In this document: piece after piece, positions 32,497 through 40,041 of the stretch | Numbering within the stretch: position 1 is the first letter of the stretch | Layout: every line of letters starts with the position of its first letter | NCBI GenBank assembly: GCA_020860385.1 | Contig: JAJBUK010000011.1 | Location: 1 to 60,191, forward strand | Direction of reading: 5' to 3' | Length of the DNA: 60,191 bases | Source: Clostridiales bacterium | Lineage (GTDB): Bacteria; Bacillota; Clostridia; Oscillospirales; Oscillospiraceae | Position numbers and translations under genes: made by a program | The notes under the pieces: model-generated | The model's database searches: none | Seen by the model: only the letters and a program-made list of their open reading frames with translations | Told to the model about the DNA's origin: nothing

Positions 32497-32531
32497 GGAG
32501 TTGCCTGCCGACCCAGACGGCGGGAAACTCC
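32497..32531 (+). other. hairpin in the 5' leader of pre-tRNA-Leu
   Basis: GGAGTT (32497-32502) pairs with AACTCC (32526-32531), with further GC pairs inside (GCCG with CGGC). It forms a stable stem just before the tRNA and could affect RNase P or RNase processing. Confidence 0.45.
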
Positions 32532-32540
32532 GGCATAGCT

Positions 32541-32625
32541 GCGGGCGTGACGGAATTGGTAGACGTGCAAGATTTAGGTTCTTGTGTCGCAAGGCGTGTG
32601 GGTTCGAGTCCCTTCGCCCGCACCA
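32541..32625 (+). tRNA. tRNA-Leu (anticodon UAG)
   Basis: The 85-nt gene has a 7-bp acceptor stem (GCGGGCG with CGCCCGC) and encoded ACCA. The D-loop has AATTGGTAGA, the anticodon stem is CAAGA/TCTTG with anticodon TAG at 32575-32577, a long variable arm marks a class II tRNA, and the T-loop is GGTTCGAGTCC. It reads CUA and, with wobble, the CUN leucine codons. A complete promoter and terminator make it a single-gene unit. Confidence 0.97.
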
Positions 32626-32679
32626 CCGGACGCTGATTTTGATACTGCAAGTATCGGAATCGGCGTCCGGCTTTTATTT
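32626..32679 (+). terminator. tRNA-Leu terminator
   Basis: CCGGACGC (32626-32633) pairs with GCGTCCGG (32663-32670), with a nested GATACT/AGTATC hairpin inside, followed by CTTTTATTT. It starts right after the CCA end. Confidence 0.85.
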
Positions 32680-32689
32680 CCCCTCCCGG

Positions 32690-33244
32690 TCAGCAAATCC
32701 TCCGGGCCAGCTTCAAAATCAGGGCGGTCTCCTCCTCCGTCCCGACGGGGTCGGGCGCAGTCAGCCATTCCTGGAGGAGCTGATAGGAACCGTAGGTCAC
32801 GAAGGAAATGCGGGCGCGGCGCTCCGCCTCGCTTGCCACATCGGAGAGCTTTTCGCTGAGCAGCATCCCGATGTGCGGCAGGGAGAACAGCCGCTGCGCG
32901 AAGCCTGTCCCCACCGCGTTTTGCATCAGCAGCAGCGTCAAGGTTCGGTTTTCCATGGCATAGTCGAGGCACAATTCGACCCTCCGCTGCACCCCCTCCT
33001 GGTCGTAGGGAGAGACGTTCTGGAGTCTTTCCTCCAGCTGGGCCAGGAAGTCCTCCGTCAGCTCCGCCAGTACGTCGTACTGGTTGCCGAAGTGATGGTA
33101 AAAGGTGCTGCGATTGATGTCCGCAAGGCGGCACAGCTCGGAGATGGAGATTTGGTGAATCGCCTTCTCCTGCATCAGCTGGAGGAAGGCACTGTAAATC
33201 CTCCGTTTTGTTGCCAAAACACGCTGTTCGTACTGCTGTTTCAC
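32690..33244 (-). CDS. TetR/AcrR-family transcriptional repressor
   Basis: The 184-residue protein has the TetR DNA-binding domain (RRIYSAFLQLMQEKAIHQISISELCRLADINRSTFYHHFGNQYDVLAE, about 14-60) and a helical ligand domain. The GTG at 33244 is chosen because GGGGGCGGCAGT precedes it. It is divergent from the TauE-kinase fusion gene, and a 28-bp perfect palindrome overlaps the fusion promoter (33276-33303), so it very probably represses that gene and perhaps itself. The ligand is unknown; the pairing suggests an organosulfonate, sulfite or isoprenoid-type signal, which is speculative. Confidence 0.88.
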   Translation of the reverse strand: MKQQYEQRVLATKRRIYSAFLQLMQEKAIHQISISELCRLADINRSTFYHHFGNQYDVLAELTEDFLAQLEERLQNVSPYDQEGVQRRVELCLDYAMENRTLTLLLMQNAVGTGFAQRLFSLPHIGMLLSEKLSDVASEAERRARISFVTYGSYQLLQEWLTAPDPVGTEEETALILKLARRIC

Positions 33245-33275
33245 ACTGCCGCCCCCATAATCCACAGTTTTGCCC

Positions 33276-33303
33276 CATCTGTCGGTTGCAAAATCGACAG
33301 ATG
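33276..33303. promoter_or_regulatory. TetR-type operator palindrome
   Basis: CATCTGTCG (33276-33284) and CGACAGATG (33295-33303) form a perfect 9+9 inverted repeat with a 10-base centre. It covers the -35 and half the spacer of the plus-strand promoter, the expected place for a steric repressor site. Confidence 0.8.
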
Positions 33304-33314
33304 TTGCCTATAAT
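33286..33314 (+). promoter_or_regulatory. sigma-A promoter of the TauE-kinase fusion gene
   Basis: TTGCAA (33286-33291), 17 bases, then TATAAT (33309-33314), 37 bases before the ATG. It is overlapped by the palindrome at 33276-33303. Confidence 0.88.
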
Positions 33315-33351
33315 ACTAACATATTTGATAGCGTAAGGCAAGGTGGTTTTT

Positions 33352-34857
33352 ATGGAGTATATTTGGTACATCATCGCGGCGCTGGGCGCGGGGATAGGCA
33401 CCGGGCTGGCCGGATTGTCTGCGGCCACGGTGATGGTGCCCATCCTCATCGTCCTCTGTCCGTCCTTCAGTGGGGAGTACGGGGCCTATCAGGCCACGGC
33501 CATCGCCCTGGCCTCGGACATCCTCGGCTCCGCTGTGACGACCTCCGTTTACGCGAAAAATAAGCGCATCGACCTCCGGCATGGCTGGGTGATGATGGCT
33601 TGCATCATCTCCCTCAGCGCCGTAGGCAGCTATGCCGCCTACCTGGTGGGGAACGTGGTGCTGGGCGGGTTCACCCTGATTCTGACCTTCGGCATCGGCA
33701 TCCGCTTCCTGGTGAAGCCGGACACGTCCAAGTCGGGGGCGGACGCCTCCAATGTGCGTCTGGGCTGGAAGGAAATTCTCATCTCCCTGTTCTTCGGTCT
33801 GACCATCGGCTTCGGCACCGGCTTTGTGGGCACCGGCGGGGGCATGATGATGCTGGTGGTGTTTACCGCCTTTCTGGGGTATGACCTGAAAACCGCCGTA
33901 GGCACCAGCACCTTCATTATGACCTTTACCGCCCTGATTGGCTTCATCAGCCACTCCCTGATTCACCCCGCCATTGTGTTGGAGCGGTGGAACGTGCTAA
34001 TCGTCTGCATCGTCACCGCCACGGCAGCCTCCCTGATTTCCGCCCAGTTTGCCAACCGGGTCAACAGCAAAACCGTGGGCCGGGTGACCGGCGTGATTCT
34101 CACGCTGCTGGGCGGGGCCATGATTTACCTGAACTACTTCCGGGACGTGACCCTCCCGCCCCTGGTTCAGGAGCTGGGGTACACCCTGGCGGTGTTACTG
34201 GTATTCCTGGTGATTGCCGTGTGCCTGGCGCTGCTGGCCTTCCGGTTCCTGCACATTGACGGGGAGGCCCGGCGCAAGGTGCTGCATACGATTGCCTTCC
34301 TCATCATTCTGGTGCTGCTGCTGGCTTCGGAGCATTGGTATGTGCCGGTGCTGCTGTGCGTCCTGTTCATAGCGGTGGTCTATCCGGTGCTGAAGCTTTG
34401 CGAGACGAAGCAGGCTTACGCTGACCTGTTTCAGGAGCGTACCGCCGGTGAGGTGCGGGGCAGCCTGGTGCTGTTGTTCGGGACGGCTGCGGTGCTGATC
34501 GCGCTGTTCTGGGGCGTCCTGGAGTCGGAACTGACCGTCCTGGCGGCGGTCCTGGCCTGGGGGCTGGGGGACGAGGCCGCCGCTCTGGTAGGCAAGCGTT
34601 TTGGCCGCCACAAGCTGGGCTGGCGGCTTGCCGACAGCCACAAGTCCTATGAGGGCAGCGGCGCCATGCTGTGCGTCTCCTTTCTGGCGGTGCTGGTGAC
34701 GCTGACCGTCGGCGACGTTCCACTGACCGCCGCGGCTTTGACGGCGCTGGTCAGCGCTGCCGGGGCGACGGTGACGGAGGCCGTCACCCGGCGGGGGTAT
34801 GACACTGTGACGGTGCCCTGCGTGGCGGCTATCCTCATCTGGCTGATGGCAGTGTGA
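33352..34857 (+). CDS. TauE/SafE transporter fused to a dolichol/phytol-kinase-like (CTP-transferase) membrane domain
   Basis: The 501-residue protein has two membrane domains. The first (about 1-265) is a TauE/SafE anion exporter: IIAALGAGIGTGLAGLSAATVMVPILI and the mirror-image repeat FGLTIGFGTGFVGTGGGMMMLVVFTAFLGYDLKTAVGTSTF. The second (about 275-501) shows the CTP-dependent polyprenol/phytol kinase pattern: GEARRKVLHTIAF near 305, GLGDEAAALVGKRFGRHKLG near 405, and SHKSYEGSGAMLCVSF near 430. The parts are in one uninterrupted frame, so this is a true fusion. The ATG at 33352 has AGGTGG upstream; a GTG at 33343 is an alternative. The TetR repressor next door probably controls it. The combined function is unknown. 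Confidence 0.85.
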   Translation: MEYIWYIIAALGAGIGTGLAGLSAATVMVPILIVLCPSFSGEYGAYQATAIALASDILGSAVTTSVYAKNKRIDLRHGWVMMACIISLSAVGSYAAYLVGNVVLGGFTLILTFGIGIRFLVKPDTSKSGADASNVRLGWKEILISLFFGLTIGFGTGFVGTGGGMMMLVVFTAFLGYDLKTAVGTSTFIMTFTALIGFISHSLIHPAIVLERWNVLIVCIVTATAASLISAQFANRVNSKTVGRVTGVILTLLGGAMIYLNYFRDVTLPPLVQELGYTLAVLLVFLVIAVCLALLAFRFLHIDGEARRKVLHTIAFLIILVLLLASEHWYVPVLLCVLFIAVVYPVLKLCETKQAYADLFQERTAGEVRGSLVLLFGTAAVLIALFWGVLESELTVLAAVLAWGLGDEAAALVGKRFGRHKLGWRLADSHKSYEGSGAMLCVSFLAVLVTLTVGDVPLTAAALTALVSAAGATVTEAVTRRGYDTVTVPCVAAILIWLMAV

Positions 34858-34906
34858 CAGGCGGAAATAGTGGCCCACGGGCACGGAAATCCATTTCACA
34901 TAGAAA

Positions 34907-35032
34907 CCCCTCCACCGTCAAGCGGCATTTCCGCTGCGCTCCCTACCCTTTCAGGGGCGGCAAGAAGTTGTTGTAATCACTACGCCATTAGCGCCCCTGA
35001 AAGGGGAGCTGTCAGCGAAGCTGACTGAGGGG
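34907..35032. repeat. extragenic palindromic repeat (MITE-like element)
   Basis: CCCTTTCAGGGGC (34946-34958) is perfectly inverted at 34993-35005. The outer ends are CCCCTC at 34907 and GAGGGG near 35027, with GCTGTCAGCGAAGCTGACTGAGGGG on the right arm. Sequences of this type (CTCAGTCAGCTTCGCTGACAG next to CCCCTTTCAGGGG) are, from memory, widespread between genes of gut Oscillospiraceae. It encodes no protein and fills most of the 34858-35226 gap; the remainder is the murC promoter. Confidence 0.7.
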
Positions 35033-35109
35033 TGAGAGGGCCAGATTGAGGGGGTTCTTTGGTACCCTTGACCGAAAACTTGATTTCCATGTTTCCCCCG
35101 AAGTTTTAC

Positions 35110-35138
35110 TTGCCAATCCTCCCTTCCTGCATTATAAT
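35110..35138 (+). promoter_or_regulatory. sigma-A promoter of murC
   Basis: TTGCCA (35110-35115), 17 bases, then TATAAT (35133-35138), about 90 bases before the start codon. Confidence 0.82.
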
Positions 35139-35226
35139 AAAAGATTAGTGATACAGTTCATTTGATTCATGCGATTCTCATGGGGCGCGGAACCTTCCCT
35201 GGGAATCGGCAGCAGGAGGGGTTATC

Positions 35227-36630
35227 ATGACCATTGAAGAACTGAAGCCTTACCTCACCCCCGGACGCCGGATTCATTTGATTGGCGTGGGCGGCGTATC
35301 CATGTTCCCTTTGGCTGAGGTGTTGCGGGGGCAGGGTGTGCTGATTACCGGCAGCGACGTGCGGGAGAGCACCAACGTCCGCCATCTGGAGGAGGAGGGC
35401 GTCACCGTCTTTCTGGGTCACTTTCCGGAGAACGTGAACGGTGCGGACGCCGTCATTCGCACCGCCGCCGTCCATGACGACAACCCGGAAATCGCCTCCG
35501 CCCGCGCCCAGGGCATCCCCGTCTTTGAGCGGGCCCAGGCCTGGGGGGCCATTATGATGGATTATAAGCACGCCCTGTGCATCTCCGGCACCCACGGCAA
35601 GACCACCGTCACCTCCATGGCTACCCACATCGCCATGGCCGCCAATATCGACCCCACCGTGATGATTGGCGGCAATCTGCCTCTGCTGGGCAAGGGCTAC
35701 CGGGTGGGCCAGGGGGACACCATCATCTTGGAGAGTTGCGAATACTGCAACTCCTTCCTGTCCTTCCGCCCCACCATCGCCGTGATACTGGACATCGAGG
35801 CCGACCACCTGGACTTCTTCAAAGATTTGGCGGATGTGGAGCACTCCTTCCAAATCTTCGCCAGCCTGGTGCCGGAGGACGGCGTGGTCATCGCCAACGC
35901 GGACGACCGGAACACCATGGACACCCTGGAAAACCTGGATAAGCCCATGATGACCTTCGGCCTGGGCTCCTATGCCGACGTGTACTGTGACAACCTGGTT
36001 TACAACCGGGGCGTGGGGGAGTTCGACCTGATGCAGGGCGGCAGCTTTGTGGTACACATCACCCTGTCCGTCCCCGGCCTCCACAATGTGAAGAACGCCC
36101 TGGCTGCTGCCGCTTCCGCCCTGGCTATGGGCATCACCCCCACCGCCATCGCTGCCGGACTGCGCTCCTTCCACGGGGCGGAGCGCCGGTTCGAGTACAA
36201 AGGGGAGTACCACGGGGCAAAGATTTATGACGACTACGCCCACCACCCCGGCGAACTGCATATGCTGCTGGAGACTGCCAAGACCCTGGGCTATGACCGG
36301 GTGATTTGCGCCTTCCAGCCCCACACCTATAGCCGCACCAAGGCCCTGTTTCCGGAGTTCGTGGAGGAACTGAGCAATGCGGACATCACCATCCTCACCG
36401 ACATCTACGCCGCCCGTGAGGTGAACACCCTGGGGGTCAGTTCCAAGGACCTGGCCTCTGCCATCCCCAACGGGGAGTATTACCCCACCTTTGACGGGGT
36501 GGAGGCTCGGCTGAAAGAGTTGGCCCAGCCCGGAGACCTGATTCTGACGGTGGGAGCCGGCGAACTGTACCAGGTGGCGGAGCGGCTGGCCGCCGCAGGC
36601 AAGGCGGAGCAGGACGCAGCGGAAGCATAA
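35227..36630 (+). CDS. murC: UDP-N-acetylmuramate--L-alanine ligase
   Basis: The 467-residue Mur ligase adds L-Ala to UDP-MurNAc in peptidoglycan synthesis. The N-terminal domain has IHLIGVGGVSMFPLAEVL, the ATP loop is CISGTHGKTTVTSM (about 118-130), and the central and C-terminal domains have DIEADHLDFFKD, FHGAERRFEYKG, IYDDYAHHPGEL and FQPHTYSRTKALF, all MurC hallmarks. The ribosome binding site is GCAGGAGGGGTTATC. It is monocistronic with its own promoter and terminator, away from the dcw cluster, as in several Clostridia. Confidence 0.97.
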   Translation: MTIEELKPYLTPGRRIHLIGVGGVSMFPLAEVLRGQGVLITGSDVRESTNVRHLEEEGVTVFLGHFPENVNGADAVIRTAAVHDDNPEIASARAQGIPVFERAQAWGAIMMDYKHALCISGTHGKTTVTSMATHIAMAANIDPTVMIGGNLPLLGKGYRVGQGDTIILESCEYCNSFLSFRPTIAVILDIEADHLDFFKDLADVEHSFQIFASLVPEDGVVIANADDRNTMDTLENLDKPMMTFGLGSYADVYCDNLVYNRGVGEFDLMQGGSFVVHITLSVPGLHNVKNALAAAASALAMGITPTAIAAGLRSFHGAERRFEYKGEYHGAKIYDDYAHHPGELHMLLETAKTLGYDRVICAFQPHTYSRTKALFPEFVEELSNADITILTDIYAAREVNTLGVSSKDLASAIPNGEYYPTFDGVEARLKELAQPGDLILTVGAGELYQVAERLAAAGKAEQDAAEA

Positions 36631-36655
36631 CGCACAATACAACGCATAAAACGCC

Positions 36656-36694
36656 AATCAGCGGCAGAGCATGGCTCTCTGCCGCTGATTTTTT
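36656..36694 (+). terminator. murC terminator
   Basis: A 13-14-bp stem (AATCAGCGGCAGAG ending 36669, CTCTGCCGCTGATT from 36677) is followed by TTTTTA. Confidence 0.9.
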
Positions 36695-36712
36695 ATCAAT
36701 GAAATGGGAAGT

Positions 36713-37141
36713 TTACGCGCCTGCCGTTGGCTTGAGCATGGGCAGGAAGTTGGCCGTATCCCCGCAGAACATGGCCCCCAGCCGGTTGGCGGCGGACTGC
36801 AAAAAGTCCAGCTGTCCGTCATCGCACACCGGCTCCACCGTCACCCAGTACAGGGTTTTGATTTGATGCTCCGCCAGGAAGGCGTTGCTAGCCTCGTCCT
36901 CCAGGTCACAGGGCACCAGCTGGAAGTCCACAAAGGTCTTGTCCGGGAAGGACAGCTCCACAATGCCCAACTCCCGCCAGACCTCCACATCCGGCCCGCC
37001 GGGGACGGCGAAGGCCGCCTTCAAGTCCTGCACCGTGCAGTCCCCCGCGCTCATCAGGTACCAGCTGGTGGGGTACTTGGAGGCCGGGGCCGCCTTGGGC
37101 GGGGAGGGCTTCCGGTTTCCGATTCCTTTCTTTTTCTTCAT
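36713..37141 (-). CDS. hypothetical protein
   Basis: The 142-residue protein is not recognised. It has a highly basic start (MKKKKGIGNRKPSPPK), then a globular domain with YPTSWYLMSAGDCTVQDLKAAFAV, ELSFPDKTFVDFQLVPCD and IKTLYWVTVEPV, ending in LQSAANRLGAMFCGDTANFLPML. It has no signal peptide or membrane segment. The AGGAGG ribosome binding site is good. It is convergent with murC, whose terminator may serve both. The 197 bases upstream hold no clear gene or promoter. Confidence 0.7.
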   Translation of the reverse strand: MKKKKGIGNRKPSPPKAAPASKYPTSWYLMSAGDCTVQDLKAAFAVPGGPDVEVWRELGIVELSFPDKTFVDFQLVPCDLEDEASNAFLAEHQIKTLYWVTVEPVCDDGQLDFLQSAANRLGAMFCGDTANFLPMLKPTAGA

Positions 37142-37338
37142 ACAAAAAACCTCCTGCTGCGCAGTCTGTTACTGTCTGCGCCTTCTTTTTCCTGCGCCGG
37201 TGACAGGACAGACTGCTGCCTGCGGAGCGTCTCTGCCACGCGGTCCGGCGTCGGTCAGGCCTGTATTGGGATATGCTTCATCTTGTATCCTGTTCGGATG
37301 CTGTTTTTATCAAGATTCATATCCCGCTCCGCCCTTCC

Positions 37339-38181
37339 TTACTTCTTCCGATCTGCTCTGAGCAGTTCCTGCGCAACAGCTTCCGGAATGTTCAGATTTC
37401 CCCTGCCAATTCCGATTTGAATATCCGGTTTCGGCGCGCCATGGAAATCGCTTCCGCCGCTCGCTTTCAGGCCATACCTTTGCGCCAATTCCCGAGCAGA
37501 GTCTGTCTGTTCGTCCGTATAGGTGGAATAATAGACTTCCATCCCCACAAGTCCCTCCGGTACAAATTTTTTCAGAAAATCATCAATCTTCTCCCTGTCC
37601 AGCGCCAGAAACGGATGCGCCCATACCGGAATGGCTTCGCAGGCAACGATCTCATGGATAACGTCAACTGCATTCAGACGTTTTGCGGGTTGATAATAAC
37701 CGGCGGTTTCACTCAGGAGCGTCCCCATAGCTTCTGACACGGTCGCCACATAGCCTTTCTTCACCAGTTCTCTGGCAATATGGGAGCGGTTGATTTTCCC
37801 GGCCGGATAGTTCGCCTTGATTTCATTGAAATCAAGGTCGTATCCGGCACGTTGGAGATTCTGCACCAGTATCCGTTTGCTCATCTCGGAACGATTGGCA
37901 GCGTCATCTACAAAAGACTGCATTTTTCCGTAAGATTGTTCCGGCAAATTCAGCGCCAGAATATGAAGCTCTGCTTTCTCCAGTTCACAGGTGATTTCCA
38001 CTCCCGGAATCGCCTTCATGGATGTCCCTTTTGCTGCAGCTAAAAATTCCGGCAAGCCGTTCACAGTATTGTGGTCTGTTAAGGCCAGATATGTGATTCC
38101 TGCTTTTGATGCAGCCTGCACCAGTTCCGATGGTGTAAGGCTACCGTCTGAGGCGGTGGAATGTGTATGTAAATCAACCAT
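37339..38181 (-). CDS. PHP-domain metal-dependent phosphoesterase
   Basis: The 280-residue protein has the PHP motifs MVDLHTHSTASDGSLTPSELV (HxH), LALTDHNTVNGL, AIPGVEITCE, PVWAHPFLAL and ASGGSDFHGAPKP, matching the YciV/RNase AM-like group (3',5'-nucleoside bisphosphate or 5'-end RNA phosphatases). The trinuclear metal site appears complete. The ATG at 38181 has AAGGAGGAGACAGA upstream. GC content and codon use are visibly lower than in neighbouring genes, suggesting a different origin. It has a strong divergent promoter facing glgA. Confidence 0.9.
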   Translation of the reverse strand: MVDLHTHSTASDGSLTPSELVQAASKAGITYLALTDHNTVNGLPEFLAAAKGTSMKAIPGVEITCELEKAELHILALNLPEQSYGKMQSFVDDAANRSEMSKRILVQNLQRAGYDLDFNEIKANYPAGKINRSHIARELVKKGYVATVSEAMGTLLSETAGYYQPAKRLNAVDVIHEIVACEAIPVWAHPFLALDREKIDDFLKKFVPEGLVGMEVYYSTYTDEQTDSARELAQRYGLKASGGSDFHGAPKPDIQIGIGRGNLNIPEAVAQELLRADRKK

Positions 38182-38220
38182 TCTGTCTCCTCCTTGTAAT
38201 GTATACCTGTAACTGTAACC

Positions 38221-38249
38221 ATTATAGCAGAGGGAAATGGCGCTTGCAA
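38221..38249 (-). promoter_or_regulatory. sigma-A promoter of the PHP gene
   Basis: Minus-strand TTGCAA (38249-38244), 17 bases, then TATAAT (38226-38221). The 38250-38435 stretch between this and the glgA promoter holds no gene. Confidence 0.82.
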
Positions 38250-38435
38250 GAATCATGGTTAAAAAAGAGAAAACATGCAAAATCATGTGCATTGTAACTT
38301 GTCAGCGCATCGGGTCCCTCGCCTTTCAGCCCGCCTGGAGCAACCTCTTCCCGCCGTTGAAGTCATTCTGTCACGGCTCCTGTTTTGCCGTCAGGCAGAT
38401 TTTTCAAAAAATGGAAAGTTTTTTTCATTTCCATC

Positions 38436-38464
38436 TTGCAATATGCCGGGAAAACCGGTACAAT
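38436..38464 (+). promoter_or_regulatory. sigma-A promoter of glgA
   Basis: TTGCAA (38436-38441), 17 bases, then TACAAT (38459-38464), about 55 bases before the ATG. Confidence 0.82.
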
Positions 38465-38518
38465 ATCGTTTAGGAAAGCTGATTCTTTCAAGCTGATTAT
38501 TCGATGGAGGTTATTCGT

Positions 38519-39925
38519 ATGAAAGTGTTATATGCAGCAAGCGAGGCTACGCCCTTTGCCAAATCCGGCGGCCTGGCCGATGTGGCCGGCGCCCTGCCCA
38601 AGGATTTGGTGCGGGACGGCGTGGATTGCCGGGTGGTCATCCCCCTGTACGGCAACGTGAAATTCCGGGACACCATGCAGTACGTCACCAACTTCACCGT
38701 GCCGGTGGGCTGGCGCAACCAGTACTGCGGCCTGTTCACGGCGGTGCGGGACGGCGTGACCTTCTACTTCCTGGATAATGAATACTACTTCAAGCGGGGC
38801 AGCCTGTACGGCTTCTTTGACGACGGCGAGCGCTTCGCCTTCTTCGCCCGTGCCGTGCTGGAGATGATGAAGTATGCCGACTTCTTCCCCGATATTCTCC
38901 ACTGCAATGACTGGCAGACCGCCCTGTCCCCCCTCTATCTGAACCTGTACTACCGCTATGACGTCCGCTATGCACAGATGAAGACCATCTTCTCCATCCA
39001 CAACATCGCCTATCAGGGCCAGTACGGCCTGGACATCCTGGGCAGCACCTGCGGCATTTACGGCAGCGACGCCAACCTGGCCGAGTACAACGGCGACGCC
39101 AACTTCATGAAGGCCGCCATCGTCTCCTGCGACCAGATCACCACCGTCAGCCCCACCTACGCCAAGGAGATTTTGGACCCCTGGTTCGGCAGCAACCTGG
39201 ACGGCCTGCTACGGGAGCATCAGTTCAAGCTGTCCGGCATCCTGAACGGCATTGACCAGGAGGTCAACGACCCCGCCACTGACCCTGCCCTCATCGAGAA
39301 CTACGACGCCTCCACTGTGGGCGTGGGCAAGGCTGCCTGCAAGCAGGCTCTGCTGGCGCGGTTCGGCCTGGAGAACGACGGCAGCCCCGTCATGGGCATG
39401 GTCACCCGTCTGGCCGGTCACAAGGGCCTGGACATCGTCCGGGAAATCGGCGACGCCATCGTGGCCCAGGGCATCCAGTTGGTCATCCTGGGCACCGGCG
39501 AGGCCCAGTTCGAGGCGTACTTCTCCGACCTGGCCGCCCGCCATCCCGGCCGCGTAGGGGTGTTCATCGGCTTTGACACCACCCTGGCCCAGCAGATCTA
39601 CGCCGGGTGCGACCTGTTCCTGATGCCCTCCAAGAGCGAGCCCTGCGGCCTGTCCCAGATGGTGTCCTGCCGCTACGGCACCCTGCCCATCATCCGGGAG
39701 ACCGGCGGCCTGAAGGACTCCATCCAGAACGGCTACAACGGCTTCACCTTCTATGACTACTATGCCCCCGCTCTGCTGGACGCCTGCACCCGCGCCCAGG
39801 CCGCCTATGAGGACAAGGAGGAGTGGGACGCCCTGGTGCAGCGGGCCATGGCCTGCGACTTCAGCTGGAGCGCCTCCGCCAAGCAGTATGAGGCGCTGTA
39901 TGACGAGGTCAGCCAGCGCTGGTAA
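38519..39925 (+). CDS. glgA: glycogen synthase (ADP-glucose)
   Basis: The 468-residue GT5 enzyme extends alpha-1,4-glucan from ADP-glucose. It opens MKVLYAASEATPFAKSGGLADVAGALP with the donor-binding KSGGL, then has HCNDWQTALSPLYL, SIHNIAYQGQYG, MVTRLAGHKGLDIV and MPSKSEPCGLSQMVSCRYGTLPIIRETGGL, which carries the retaining-GT E-x7-E type site. The ATG at 38519 follows GATGGAGGTTATTCGT. The gene stands alone with its own promoter and terminator; glgC, glgD and glgB are elsewhere. Confidence 0.96.
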   Translation: MKVLYAASEATPFAKSGGLADVAGALPKDLVRDGVDCRVVIPLYGNVKFRDTMQYVTNFTVPVGWRNQYCGLFTAVRDGVTFYFLDNEYYFKRGSLYGFFDDGERFAFFARAVLEMMKYADFFPDILHCNDWQTALSPLYLNLYYRYDVRYAQMKTIFSIHNIAYQGQYGLDILGSTCGIYGSDANLAEYNGDANFMKAAIVSCDQITTVSPTYAKEILDPWFGSNLDGLLREHQFKLSGILNGIDQEVNDPATDPALIENYDASTVGVGKAACKQALLARFGLENDGSPVMGMVTRLAGHKGLDIVREIGDAIVAQGIQLVILGTGEAQFEAYFSDLAARHPGRVGVFIGFDTTLAQQIYAGCDLFLMPSKSEPCGLSQMVSCRYGTLPIIRETGGLKDSIQNGYNGFTFYDYYAPALLDACTRAQAAYEDKEEWDALVQRAMACDFSWSASAKQYEALYDEVSQRW

Positions 39926-39955
39926 GCGGCTGACGCATCACTGACAGACAACCGC

Positions 39956-39994
39956 AAAGCGGCGCTGAACCCTTCGGGATTTGGCGCCGCTTTT
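39956..39994 (+). terminator. glgA terminator
   Basis: AAAGCGGCGC (39956-39965) pairs with GCGCCGCTTT, which runs into TTTT, with a short ACCCTTCGGGAT inner hairpin. Confidence 0.85.
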
Positions 39995-40041
39995 CATGTG
40001 ATACAGGCAAGAGAAAAAACGAATTGTGAGGATATAAGCCT

